Source: Haemonchus contortus (Eukaryota; Nematoda; Chromadorea; Rhabditida; Trichostrongylidae). From it: a stretch of 64,000 nucleotides of DNA. The number at the start of each line of letters is the position of its first letter. Positions within the stretch are counted from its first letter, which is position 1. Where the stretch lies: contig LS997564.1 in NCBI GenBank assembly GCA_000469685.2, forward strand, positions 26,457,459-26,521,458, given 5' to 3'. The position numbers and the translations under genes were made by a program. The notes below the pieces were generated by a model, which saw nothing but the letters and a program-made list of their open reading frames with translations, did not search any database and was not told where the DNA came from. Positions 49,750 to 60,612 of the stretch are shown piece after piece.

Positions 49750-52011
49750 CTAGCCTTCGCTAAGGCCCTTCGCTATGATATGGTGCTTCTGACGCCGCAT
49801 GCATTGCAGGGCCCTCCCCAGTCGTTGCCCCTGTAAGCATTGAGAATCAAACCTGTCAAAGTTCTTGTAATCGATGAGGGTTTTGTGATTGTTCTTGGCG
49901 TACTCCTCATCTTCTCTTTCACGATAGGACGAGTATAAGCCATTACTCTGAAGAGCAGCTGGAGTTATTACTTCGAGGTTTCTTATGCGGCACCATTGAG
50001 CACCATGTAGGAAAAAAGCCAAAAAAAATTGAAGAGAAAAATGAGTAATTTAGTACCGGAAGTCGATCGCCTCGCCGTTCTGCTCCATGTGATATGGCAA
50101 AGTATTCGCTTGACTGTTTCGGCATATAGACGGGGAATTGACGATAAAGTGCATGCTGAACGAGGCGTTCTTCAATTTTGAAGGGAAAACTGACGAAGGA
50201 GCTTATAAGGAATGGGTCACCTCTGGACTTTTCATTCCAAGCTCCGAGTATAGCGCTTCTAGGGGAGTCTTAAGGAAAGAATTGCTTTCATCAAACGAAT
50301 CTAAGGAATCGTCAATGGCGTAACGTCCCAGAGATCGTTCCATATTCAACATACTAGTCGCAGAAACACCATGATCAGCTGCCAGTTGTGAACTGTCCTA
50401 AATGGGAAGTCATGACAGTTGCTGAATACTTAGCTGGTCAAAGAATAGTTCATCTCACCTTTTTCAGTCTATTCATCGGGTGGAATATGTTTTTAACATA
50501 GCTCTCATAGCTTTGTGTCACTGGCCCACCATATACGGTTGGCTCCTTGAGCGATGCTGATTGCGATCTGGTCAATGGAACGCGATCCCTCACTCCAAGA
50601 TACTCGGACATGCCAAGCTGCAATTCTTGAAAAGTCAAGGAGAGTTTTAAGGCGAAAAAGGCGAGGAATACTGCGGACCCAAATTCAGCAGTGTGTCACT
50701 AAGTCCGGGTTTTTCCATTTCTATCACAAGAACGTGGCGTGAAAGAGAGGAAGCGAACTGATAGGACGGGAAGGAAGAAAATGTTTTAGCTCATCTCTGG
50801 ATCACTTTAAAATTGTCCACTGTTAATCTAGTTCGGGATTTCTGTTCCATCTCGAGGCACGTTCTGCGATACTCCAGGAGTGTTTTTTGGGTGAAGGTGA
50901 TGAAATGGGAAGTCCCCTTGCTATAATACCGATGATAACTTCCTGATTAATCATACGAATGCTGATTTCCTCATTAGAGCACGGTTCAAACCAGACATCA
51001 GCATTTCTTTGGAGTTATGAAGGTATACCAAGATTACTTCGGAGGGAAAAAACGTTCATTATGCATGGCCCCGCCGCTAACTTTTTGGGCTAATCAGTAA
51101 GGTATAAATATTTCTGGGCTACACCTGATGAAAACCAGTGAAATGGTCCGACTACCTACTAGGAGGAAGGCGATTACGTGGTACTTTCCTAAAAACTGAT
51201 TGGACAACGTAAAAACCTTATCGTCACTCCTCATCTTTTCTAACGATAGTGGAAGAAATAGAGGAAGCTAATCAGGTATTTGATCGAATATAACTCATGT
51301 TTTCAGGAAGAAAAGTCGATCTTCGCACAAAAATGATCTTTTCTCGAAAAAATCCAAATGAAATTTGATAGGATTTTGTAGGAAGATGTCTCAGGCAATC
51401 TCAATCTCCAACTCACTCGACTTTATTTGATTCATCGACGTAGCTGTCAGGCCTCGAAGTTTAAAAGACTGTCAAACTTAGCGATATCAATCTAGTAATG
51501 GGAAAAATTTCCTTCATGAGAGTTTTCACGCCGCAAAATAATTTGCAAATGAAGGGAGGCTTAAATTTGAGGATGGGACCATGTATACTGGAAGTTCCTC
51601 CGTAAGGGAAGTCGATTCGGGTGAGTTGAAGGAGAGCAAGAAGAAAAACTAAGAAGAGAGGGGGGACCATTGAGAAAACCACTGCTATGTTGATAAGGAG
51701 CTGGCCGGGCTCGTAGCAATCTAAACTTGGATTGTTACAGTGCAGAGAAACTTCGCGAAAAATTCTGGAAAGCTTTTAAGCATTGTTGTTGTTGTTGATT
51801 CTCTGTTGTTGATCCCCACACCAAAGCAACCAGCATAGCAAGCATATCTACTAACCCTTTACCTTTTTTTAATCAAGTTACCTATCACAAAGATTGAATA
51901 GTCCCAAGGAGAACTCATTTAGCAAGTGGAAATGCCACTTTACGAAGGCTTTCAAGATTTTCGAGAGGTTCGGGAATAAAGAACAAACAAAACAAAAAGA
52001 CCTCAAAGTTT
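49750..52011 (-). CDS. membrane protein gene, C-terminal part (7 exons)
   Basis: Seven minus-strand exons join without a phase conflict: 52011-51882, 51764-51580, 50720-50679, 50625-50459, 50397-50221, 50155-50057 and 49947-49750, ending at a TAG. Several donors are strong (AAAAAG|GTGAGA, GATAG|GTAACT), and the introns in the 3' half are 53-109 bases. The second exon encodes two Cys (HCNNPSLDCYEPGQ), then a ~25-residue hydrophobic membrane segment (LLINIAVVFSMVPPLFLVFL) and a basic/Tyr stretch. The remaining exons encode a polar tail rich in Ser and Tyr, with a basophilic-kinase-like site (LTRSQSAS) and YSSYREREDEEYAKNN. The layout suggests an extracellular Cys-bearing loop, a last membrane span and a cytoplasmic tail of roughly 225 residues. 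I do not recognise the family; a prominin-like multi-span glycoprotein is one untested idea. The 5' exons are missing; candidates on this strand lie near 52467 and 53425-53522. Links across the two weak donors (51580 and 50679) are the least sure. Confidence 0.65.
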
Positions 52012-53424
52012 CTGCAGCAATGTTTACTTGAATTCCAGTTTTATCTGGCAATTTTTACACTTTCATTGATTGTCAGCTGTGAAAATGCAGATAATGAATG
52101 AAAGGGATAGACAAAGGGACAGTAGTCCTTGTGAGAAAAAAAAAAAACAAAACGAGGATCTTTTTCTTGATCTCAGGGCTGCTTCTTCGACTTGTGAGAG
52201 CAGGAGCTTTTTATTATGGCCGACCTGTCACCGCTATCGACGAGTGATTTCTCAGAAAATCCAATCGATTTATCTCTTCAAATCTTAGCAAGAAGACATC
52301 AGAAAGATCTCAAAATTGTGATGAGGCTTCTTCAAATATTGGGTTTAGCAACAGTAGGAGGACAGGGTTCGATTGATGACTGTTTGCCCTATCAAAAGTG
52401 GTTCTGTACTAGAATCACAAAAATGGTTCCTAACATGTTCTGGAGGCTTACGAGATCGTGTTTGCCTCTGCGGGAGAAAGAATTGAGTTCTGAATTTGTG
52501 AAATCGTTTCTGACGAAAAATCTCGGAGGTTAAACCTTTCTATGGAAATCTTATGAATTCTTTCGAGCCTAACAGTATGGAGTTTTATTGGCCCCTACAT
52601 ACACGGCCCAACCGCAGCAAGAGGTAGAGAAAAAACGCTCTTCACTCAATCCTCCACCTCTTTACCCACACTCTTATTTATGAATCCCTTCAGAAAGTAG
52701 TATTTCAATCGAACACGGAGAGGCAGGGAAACTTGAAACAAAGTATGGAGTCAAAAATGTTGAATGCTGGGTCGCCTCCAAGTCACAAATCCTCTTTCAT
52801 GTGATTCAATATGCCTCTTCTTACAGAGTTTTCCTATACACGGTCGAATAAAGAAGATTAGTGGTATCGAACCAATTGATTAAACCTTTTGTCAAGGCTG
52901 TTAAGCACCATCTTTTGGGCTAGAAACAAGAGTATAAGTCCGGGATTATGCAACTATGCAAAGGAGAATAGAACAGACATGACATGACTAAGGTAGGTGA
53001 AAAATGAGATGAAAGACAGTCAAGTTGGTGCCGAGTTGGGGAGGAAGATGATGGGGTGAATGTGCTGAAGAGCCAGCCGAGGCAGTTGTTCTCCTACCTC
53101 GAGCGTTACACCCGGGTCGGTCGCGTCCGCCCATTGAGCGGTGTAACGCCATCGTTTTCAGGTGGTGCTGACGTTCAATTTCACGTTTTATGCGCTATCG
53201 AGCATCGAATCCAATTTTTTTTGGCCACAGCCAGAGCAAACAAAACACAACTGAATCCTTGGAGCAGCTTTTACCCTCTCCACTCGAGGATACTATTATA
53301 ACTGGCTGCCAACGCGAAGGGATTTTACCAAGTGAAGAACCAGCTTTTCTGTTAGTTTTACCCATTCTTTCACAAATACCCTTATATTCTCGGATACGAT
53401 TTAATGTCCTGACAGGGTGGGCAC

Positions 53425-53522
53425 CTCAAAAATCTCATCCGAATGGGGCCATCTATCATAGCCCAATTGCTGGCTACGAGGTTGTTCGAGTTGGTAATAG
53501 CGATAGCAAGCACACCAGCACT
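53425..53522 (-). CDS. possible internal exon, perhaps upstream of the membrane-protein gene
   Basis: A 98-base minus segment sits between an AATTTGCAG acceptor and a TTTGAG|GTGCCC donor, phase 1 to phase 0. It is open in a protein-like frame that starts CWCACYRYYQLEQPRSQQLG and ends PHSDEIFE. It lies 1.4 kb upstream, in transcription sense, of the membrane-protein exons and could be an earlier exon of the same gene. No linking exons could be proved. Confidence 0.35.
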
Positions 53523-53983
53523 CTGCAAATTTTTGCAACAACTGCAGCTTCTCAGAGTTTTTTACGTATTGAAAGGAGGTAGCGAAGGGCCTCATGGGAA
53601 ACGTTTTCAATGACGGCATTTTTCGGCTATTTTTTATAACGATGATGAGCAAGCTGTTGTTACACCCGGAAGCGTTTATTCGTAGATATGCTGCTGTACT
53701 GGGATTGTACTAGGATTGTACTCGATTTCACCATTTTCCCAGAAAAAAGGCGTGGAAAATGTGATGAAGCATCTAGAGGGTTTCCGGAAGATAAAGGTTG
53801 TGTTTATCAATAATTCAATTGATAATTGGAAACAGCATCACACGCATGGCACCATCGGATCCCAGCTTGGTTTTCCTCAAAGATCACCAAGCCTCCCATC
53901 CCCGGAGCCCCTACTTGATATAATACTCGTTTGGGAAGATGAAAGCACTGACTTTACGCCTGCTATCCACAGCAATTGATTAA

Positions 53984-54040
53984 ACCGGCATTCAAACGCT
54001 ACCACAATTCTGAACGGAGGTCGAATGTCGGCTCGCATAC
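53984..54040 (+). repeat. SINE tail fragment
   Basis: CATTCAAACGCTACCACAAT, TCTGAACGGAGGTCGAATGT and CGGCTCGCAT match the 3' tail of the SINE, in plus orientation. Confidence 0.5.
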
Positions 54041-54830
54041 CAGACATACGGCTGAATAATGTCAAGAAATTTAATTTAGTTATTCATTCTTCTATTCCCT
54101 AGAAGTTTACCCTCACAACTAGTATTTCATAGCTAGGTGAGAGAGGAAAGGGTTTTGCAATTAACAACATTGTATCTTGGTCTGTTCGAATGTCTGGAAC
54201 CTTCACTCAGAAAACAATACTACAGCGCAAAGTACCTACTTTTTCTTCAAAAGAAAGCCCTTCCCTTTAGCCTAGCTTCGGCTTTTCTCGGAAAACAACT
54301 TAGGAACTTAAACAGTTTTGATGAAAGTGAAATATATTAAAAAGAAGATGCATCAGAACTTCAAAGCTGAGAACCTCGGAATGATTGAAAATTCCTTGTT
54401 CTTGTTGTAAAGTTTATAAGCTTAGCGATCGCTTGAATCTTCAAACCAGTCATGAGCCTTAGAAAAACTTCGTTGTCGTCATAAGCATGACAACCAGACA
54501 AACTTGAAATCAAAGGTATCATCTAGGTAAAGCCTGACAATGACAAAAGCTCGGACGTGGAGATCGTACCGAAGAAAATGCCCGTAGAAGTCAAGTCTTA
54601 GTATTAATTAGGTAATCAGTTTTAGTTCGAGTTAAGCCTTGGTGGAGGTGTTGTGACGGCTATGTAGCATATGTAAACATAAAAATAAATATAATATCAC
54701 ATATATAAAATATTGACAGGTCTCTGGCTCGATCACAAAAAACTCGAACTGAAAACCTTCAACCTGAGAAAAATTTCCTTGCAATGATCCTTGGGTACGA
54801 ATCCTTTTTACCAGAGTGCTTCATTTTCAG

Positions 54831-57079
54831 GATACAGAACAACAATGGGAACTCATAGGCAGTCGGACCTACAAATGGCACGGATCAGAAGCTTTGCGCT
54901 GTAAACATTGGGATAAAGTAGCAGTCAGGTACATACCTCGTCATTTCATGTCTGGAGCTCTCTCCCGTCGCCTGCAATCCTGCTATACTAATCATAGAAT
55001 TCGAGAGAAGTTCCTACTTCACTATATCGATTAGTTTTCAGATGGCATCTTTCCACATGTGGATGGCGACATGGACGACGGTCTTGTAACGGTGGCACAA
55101 ATGCCGATTTGGCTCGAGACCCTCAAAATTATGGCGAACTGCCACGATGGCGCAATGCCTTCACGTACGCCCAATTACCGAACCCCGATCATGTAAGTAC
55201 ATATCTCGTTTTTTATGACTTTATTGTGAAGTCCCAGACTCCAGATGGCCTATAAAGCTGATCCTGAGTCCAGATGAGAAAATATGAGCGGGAAAAACGA
55301 GACTTGAGCTGGCAGGGATTTCTCGCTGCACTGCATGAATTTGAAGGACGCCTCTATTTAATTTTTGTTTAATTTTCGGATATCGTGGCAATCCTATGAT
55401 TAAGACGTCAGCCCTAAAACTTTGCTATAGAAATCAACAATCTAGTCACCTAGAATAACAACGCGATCTTGTGCTTAGTCCTGGGTGTTTTGCAGGAGAG
55501 AGTGTAAAGCAGAGGCGACAGCACAATTTGCAACAACGAAGATGAGAACAGTGCTTTGAAAAAGAAGGGTTCAAAGAAGGGACTCGTTCCTCTCTGAACT
55601 GAGACCACTTGCAAGGTAAATCGTGTTGGGCAACCGCGGTACACTCGAAAATTAGATGCCGTATCGATTTCTGTCAGGGTTACCCAAGCTTTCCACCCCT
55701 GTACGATAGGACCGAGTCATTTCTGAGGGCAATGGATTTGTTGACATCGGCTAGCTCCAACGATTTGGTGTCCTTGCCGAATGCGAATTCGATCGCCAAT
55801 ACCTTTCTGATAGGAAGTCTAATGCTTGAGAACACCTGGAATACCACCAACTTAACAATTCATCCTTTGTTTATGTTTAAAATTGTGTTGACGATATGAA
55901 ATCGTCTCTTCCAGAAAGATCATCATTTGCGGTTGGCTTTGGAAGGCTACGATAAGAAGATGGTGGAAGTGAAAATGATTTCCCCATTGAAGATCGATGT
56001 CGATTGGAAGTGGACGATCGGAGAGGACGGATGCAACAACTTCAGTGTACGGTATGTCGATCTACACTTTTCAGTTAGGCATTTCAAATTGGCTTTCTGT
56101 TGGAAAAAGTCGCGATTCTTTAGGTCTCGCGCGATTTGACTGAACACTAGATGGGGAACCAAATCAAAGCCTACATTCCCTTGAATTGTTCTTCATTTCG
56201 TCATGCTCCACAGTCGGGTCTATCGTCCCTCCTCCCTCCAGCTTTCAAAAGAGTCTCAATTTAGATGATCATTTCATCCACCATTTTTTCCATCCATCAT
56301 TTTTCACATCCTCGAAGAATTCGGAGTCATGAAGAAAGCGAAAGTCTCAAGAGGGTTCTCACAGTGTCGTCAACCTATTAAATTTCTTCACGTTATAGAA
56401 GGTTCCCAGGGCTTCTCTACTAAGTTGAAGGTGTTTCCTCTACTTATTTGTGCCATATGGGTGCTACTGTTTCAAAAAGCCCGTCCTATAGGGTACAAGA
56501 CACGATCAAAAACCAGCTTTGTTGACGAGCACACCCCGAGTTGGACGGTTTAAACGCGTTGTGGGAGCTGCACCATTCTCAATGGAGCGCGAATGTTAAA
56601 GCTTTGAAGAAGTGGTCGTGAACGGCTGTAGAAAGTAGTTTTTGACATTTTGTTATAGTAGTCAGCTCTTTACGCAACTGCACACGACTGATATCTTGTC
56701 CAAACACTTTTCGTGCCCTTCTCGTATAGCTTACTATTCGAGAATTTCGAAAAACCTTGCATGGGAATTTCCTGGTTTGTTCCTCCGATTACGCACTATA
56801 CTTCACCGACACGCTTTTTAACTCGAAAAGGGTTCCATAGAATTATTGTAAACTGTTAGAAGATGAAGATTTATGGACTTATTTCACATTAGTGCGGGAA
56901 GCATTTATGGGCTTTTCTATTTTCCGGGACATTCTTGGAAGCTGTTCATTCAGAGTTCTCTAAATAAGTGTTTCAGGATGTCAGCAATGAGCACAATTGA
57001 CGATCATAGACTAGAGGATCTAGCCGATTTCTGTCGCTCGTTCGATACTGACGGTTTCGTGTTTTGCGACAATTTGTGA
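54831..57079 (+). CDS. spliced gene of unknown function, 3' part (4 exons)
   Basis: Exons at 54831-54928, 55042-55192, 55915-56051 and 56977-57079 join in phase and end at a TGA. Signals are good: acceptors CATTTTCAG, AGTTTTCAG, TCTTCCAG and GTGTTTCAG; donors CAG|GTACAT, CAT|GTAAGT and CG|GTATGT. Joining the first two selects the frame rich in Trp, Cys and Gly (for example WELIGSRTYKWHG, RHGRRSCNGGTNADLARDPQ, YGELPRWRNAFTYAQLPNPD). The third exon adds LALEGYDKKMVEVKMISPLK and VDWKWTIGEDGC. The last adds LEDLADFCRSFDTDGFVFCD just before the stop. The five or more Cys suggest a secreted or extracellular domain, but I recognise no family. Upstream exons and the start are not identified. An open stretch at 55676-55897 may be an extra or alternative exon, because the intron it lies in is long (722 bases). 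Confidence 0.55.
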
Positions 57080-58237
57080 CAGGCTCTCATACATTACTGC
57101 CTTCCATTTTGATCTAGTCATAGTAATGTTTATACTTATACATATGTAGCTTACAAATTTGAGATCAAGTGTACATTTTCAAAAAGAAATCGTGCTTTAG
57201 ACCATCATCATCATTATTAATTGTCCCGAACGAATGCCCGGTCGGGTACTCTTGAGTTTTCACTTTCCTCACACATGTTTTCCTCCCATTGAAATTGCCT
57301 AAAGCTTCTGATCGGGGTCTTTTAACGCCTTTTTGTTTACTTTGAGCATAACATAACATGGTGGTCATCCACGTTATTCACAAGTGCTCTTTGTAATGTT
57401 TCATATCTATGACCACCGATGTAGATGATCATGACACCTGTTTTGTATGTCTTTTTTATTGTCTATGATGTGAATCAATCAAGTCATAAAGGATTATATT
57501 AATAAATACCGGTTGATTATCACATTTAAAATATCATGACCGAGAGCGATGGCTACCGTAAAAATGGGAAACCTTTTGAGAAGCAGAATTCTTCACCAGA
57601 CTTTTATAGTTGCTCTTTCGGAAGCTGTCTTCGAATCTCGTCAAAACTCGCTCCTTCTACTTTCGTCATTGTTCTTGATAGAAGCGGGTGCTGAATAATG
57701 CTGAAATCAGAAAGATCTGGGCACTCAAAAATCGCGACACACTTCACTATAAATTTACGAGGATTGGACGATGGAAAGATGAATATCGTGCCAACTCTGC
57801 TTGTCTGCATCACCTGGATCAGACGGCACTTATTTGTGTTAGGATGACAAATTTTATTGACAATTCTATCAATTGCCTCAGGCAGTTACCAGAAACCCAA
57901 TGGCTATCAAATCTGCTGATAAGTCAGTTTAGCGGCGGCCGTCTAAACGACCGGTTGTCTTTGGAAGTGGGTTGAATGTGTTTAGGGTTATCAGCTCATT
58001 TGCTTTTTACTTCCAGGAAATTTCATTGTTGTATGAGGGATGGATAACGATAATCTTCAAGTTACCAGACGTTGAAGTAGGCAGTAACGTCTAAGCGTAT
58101 GTTTACAAGAGCTTATTTACCAACTTGGCAGCAGGTTTTGTAAAAAAAAATAGTCTCACGAAATTCGTCCAAATGTCGTTCCAAACTAAGCATCACCGAA
58201 TTCTATGTTTCAAACTAAGTAAGTGTATAATATTTTG
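57080..58237. other. downstream region, no supported gene
   Basis: Begins with the presumed 3' flank of the preceding gene. Overlapping open frames on both strands at 57604-57975 show no convincing splice-linked coding sequence. Confidence 0.35.
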
Positions 58238-58398
58238 TATGAATCCATATAACATTCCTTTTCCATTTCCTATTCTCTATTTTCTAATACAATACTTTTT
58301 ATGTCAGCTACCATTTACAAGTATTTTGCTTTTTATTTCAAGAGTCGCTGCATTTGTTTGTTTTTTGTGTATTACAATTCTGCTTATACTGCGCTGAT
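58238..58398. repeat. ~160-bp duplication, copy 1
   Basis: AT-rich block starting TATGAATCCATAT and ending GCGCTGAT, repeated at 58576-58734 with many small differences. Both copies give similar hydrophobic peptides at first (MNPYNIPFPFPILYFL and MNPYHILFPFPILYFL), but an indel shifts the frame, so conservation of coding is not supported. Confidence 0.8.
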
Positions 58399-58575
58399 TT
58401 GTGATGTGCTCTCTTTATTCAAGAATATCTGATTAACCGACACTGTGCGTAATTTGTGTTAGTTGTAAAAATTTCCAAAAATTAATATTCATGTCATCAC
58501 TTAACACCGTTCCTCAAAAACATCACCATTTTATCCTTTATCATCTATCAACAACTAGACTATTATGCATATTTA

Positions 58576-58734
58576 TATGAATCCATATCATATTCTTTTT
58601 CCATTTCCCATTCTCTACTTTCTAACACATACAATACTTTTTGCATCAGCTAGCATCTTCAACTATTTTTCATATTATATATCAGGGATCGCTGTATTTG
58701 TGTTTTTATTACAATACTGCTTTTATTGCGCTGA
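58576..58734. repeat. ~160-bp duplication, copy 2
   Basis: Second copy, same orientation, 338 bases to the right of the first. The divergence indicates an old duplication. Confidence 0.8.
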
Positions 58735-59398
58735 TCCATGGTGCTTGTTATCAAAGAAGCAATGTGAGTCGTCATTTCTTGTTGTACTTCAGATTATCCT
58801 TAATACTACATTGTTCACATACCTTTTTATTGCCCATTATTCTGTTAGCGAAGAAGCTTTTTTCTCACTTTTTCACAAATGAGTTCCTTATACTGTTTGG
58901 TACTATCACACTACCATTGTATTCTTACGGTTAATTTTTACTGACAACCCTACGCCTTGTTCGCCGATGCCGCGCTCCCGCGCTTTGATCTGCTCGTGAC
59001 CCCACATCGATGGCGCCCATATATAAACCCTCTACGCTGGGATTGGCGTCTCTTTTGATTCTGCTCGATTTGCTCTTCTCTGAACTAGGATTCAACCCTC
59101 CCTCCTCCCCCTCCCCATTGTCGTTTATCTTCCGGTTACCTCAAAGTTATATTCCAGCGCTCTGGCTCCCTACGTGAGTCTTTTCTATGTATTTATTTTG
59201 TTGGTGCTTTGTGAAGTCGTCTTTACAGTCCCCTATATCGCCATAGTGTTTTTGTGTACTATTTTGTGTGTCGATTCAGTTGCTTTTTTTATGGCTTCGA
59301 TAAAAAAAAAAACATTTGTTGTCTGTTTCTCTGTTGTCTGGATGGACCCGATCAGCGCCGGCCAGAAACCATCTACTGCACTTATCTTTTCTTTATAA

Positions 59399-59411
59399 TT
59401 GTATCAGATCC
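59399..59411. repeat. target-site duplication, left
   Basis: TTGTATCAGATCC here is identical to 63635-63647. The inner ten bases (TATCAGATCC) are host sequence. The outer TTG overlaps with the element's own end on the right, so the duplication is 10-13 bp. Confidence 0.85.
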
Positions 59412-60436
59412 TATGTTCGTCAATGTTTCTGTGCCATACAGGTTTTTTAATGGTGGAATACTTTTATTCGCCTGACGTTTCGACAATCTCGTCTTTATCA
59501 AAGGCCTGAAAGCGTATCGTAACTTTAGAGTGTTACCTATCACGCTTGACGTAGACTAGCTCTTAACTAGTTGCAACTCAGACCGATGAACTAGCAACTA
59601 AGGAGAAATTCCAACAAGCCACTTACGTCAATTCCACCAACACCGAACAGTAGCTCAAATTAGGAACAGTAGAGCAATTGAGACAGCCCGGTCAACCACG
59701 ACCCTTTAATAGATCGTGACGTGACACGTATCAGTCTCTACTATCAGAGAGCTCACACAGAGGCATGTAAGGCAAGAGGTCACCAGTTATGTTGATGCAC
59801 TCATTCTTGTTATTCAAGCTCGGATTTCGGTGTCTTATCCAGAAAGCCTCGAGAGTCTTTCTGGCACCAATACTGTCCTCGTAAGCCAAAATCGTGCACT
59901 TAACGTCAAAGTCACAACCAGCATGACCTTCCCTTCTGTGCCTCCCAAGCGGTGCAATCGAGCAAGACCTTCGTTTGCTTGCTAAATGTTCTTTCACACG
60001 AACGCATAACTGTCTCCCAGTTTCTCCAATATAGCAAGCATCACATGTTAAACACTGAAGCTGGTAAACCACAGCTCTTTGTGCACAGTCTCCTACTTTT
60101 CCATATGGGCAGATCACGCAGTTATCCATGATGCAAATGCGGTCATAGAGGCGATTTCTAACCAACTGGTGTTTGATGTTTTCTCTTGGTGTGTTAACCA
60201 AGAAAACATCATTGGCTAGATCCGCTCTTTTCAGGCATTGCTGAATAACTGCGCTGAATCGATCTGATATGAATGGTAATTGAAGATACATCTTATCTTC
60301 AGTTCCATATGGAAAAGGCCTTGATCTGCTTCGTGGGCCATGCTGCCGAGTTGTGTATCCATTCAGATTAGCTATTTGGTGTGCTAACCTTCTGGACTCT
60401 TCCCGCTCCTCGTTACCTGTGCACACCTCCACAGCC
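59412..60436 (-). mobile_element. 5'-truncated inverted PLE copy
   Basis: Exact colinear reverse complement of 62571-63595, with equal lengths (1,025) and so no net indel. Its ORF (60438-59731) encodes the C-terminal ~235 residues including the whole GIY-YIG endonuclease. One amino-acid difference (Glu for Lys in GNEEREES) separates it from the full copy; I did not align every base. It lacks the last 42 bases of the terminal repeat. It has no RT and no start of its own, so it is non-autonomous. Confidence 0.92.
59460..59513 (-). ncRNA. hammerhead-like ribozyme fold, inverted copy
   Basis: Reverse complement of the fold described at 60469-60522, with the same variant core (UUGAUAA ... GAAA). 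It lies in the terminal-repeat remnant of the inverted copy. Confidence 0.6.
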
Positions 60437-60442
60437 ACACTT

Positions 60443-60612
60443 TAGGTAACACTCTAAAGTTACGATACGCTTTCAGGCCTTTGATAAAGACGAGATTGTC
60501 GAAACGTCAGGCGAATAAAAGTATTCCACCATTAAAAAACCTGTATGGCACAGAAACATTGACGAACATAGTATAGATGCCCAGGTTTAAAGAAAGGCAA
60601 ACATGGAAGTTG
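60443..60612 (+). repeat. PLE terminal repeat (pLTR), left
   Basis: 170 bases from TAGGTAACACTCTAAAG to CATGGAAGTTG, repeated at 63468-63637 with no difference noticed. It contains the hammerhead-like fold, a poly(A)-signal-like AATAAA (60514-60519), and, near its 3' end, the ATG that starts the element's ORF (60577). Confidence 0.92.
60469..60522 (+). ncRNA. hammerhead-like ribozyme with U3/A8 core variant
   Basis: Order of parts: outer stem I GCTTT; loop CAG; inner stem I GCCT; core TTGATAA; one A; stem II GAC with loop GAGATT and GTC; core GAAA; then C-G-T-C, where GTC is the expected cleavage triplet. Inner stem I closes with AGGC, then a GAATA loop, and outer stem I with AAAGT. The two-part stem I with an internal loop is typical of natural type I hammerheads. 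Stem III would be only AC/GT, the very short form known from Penelope-like elements and thought to work as dimers. Against the CUGAUGA consensus, C3 is U and G8 is A. These two bases pair in the active fold, so the change keeps a pair. Activity is not shown. Confidence 0.65.

Noticed and set aside
52216..52533. 105-codon plus frame beginning MADLSPLST
   Set aside because: The minus strand here also has an open, acceptor-preceded frame (from 52467) that fits the neighbouring minus gene. I could not decide between them, so no gene is called.
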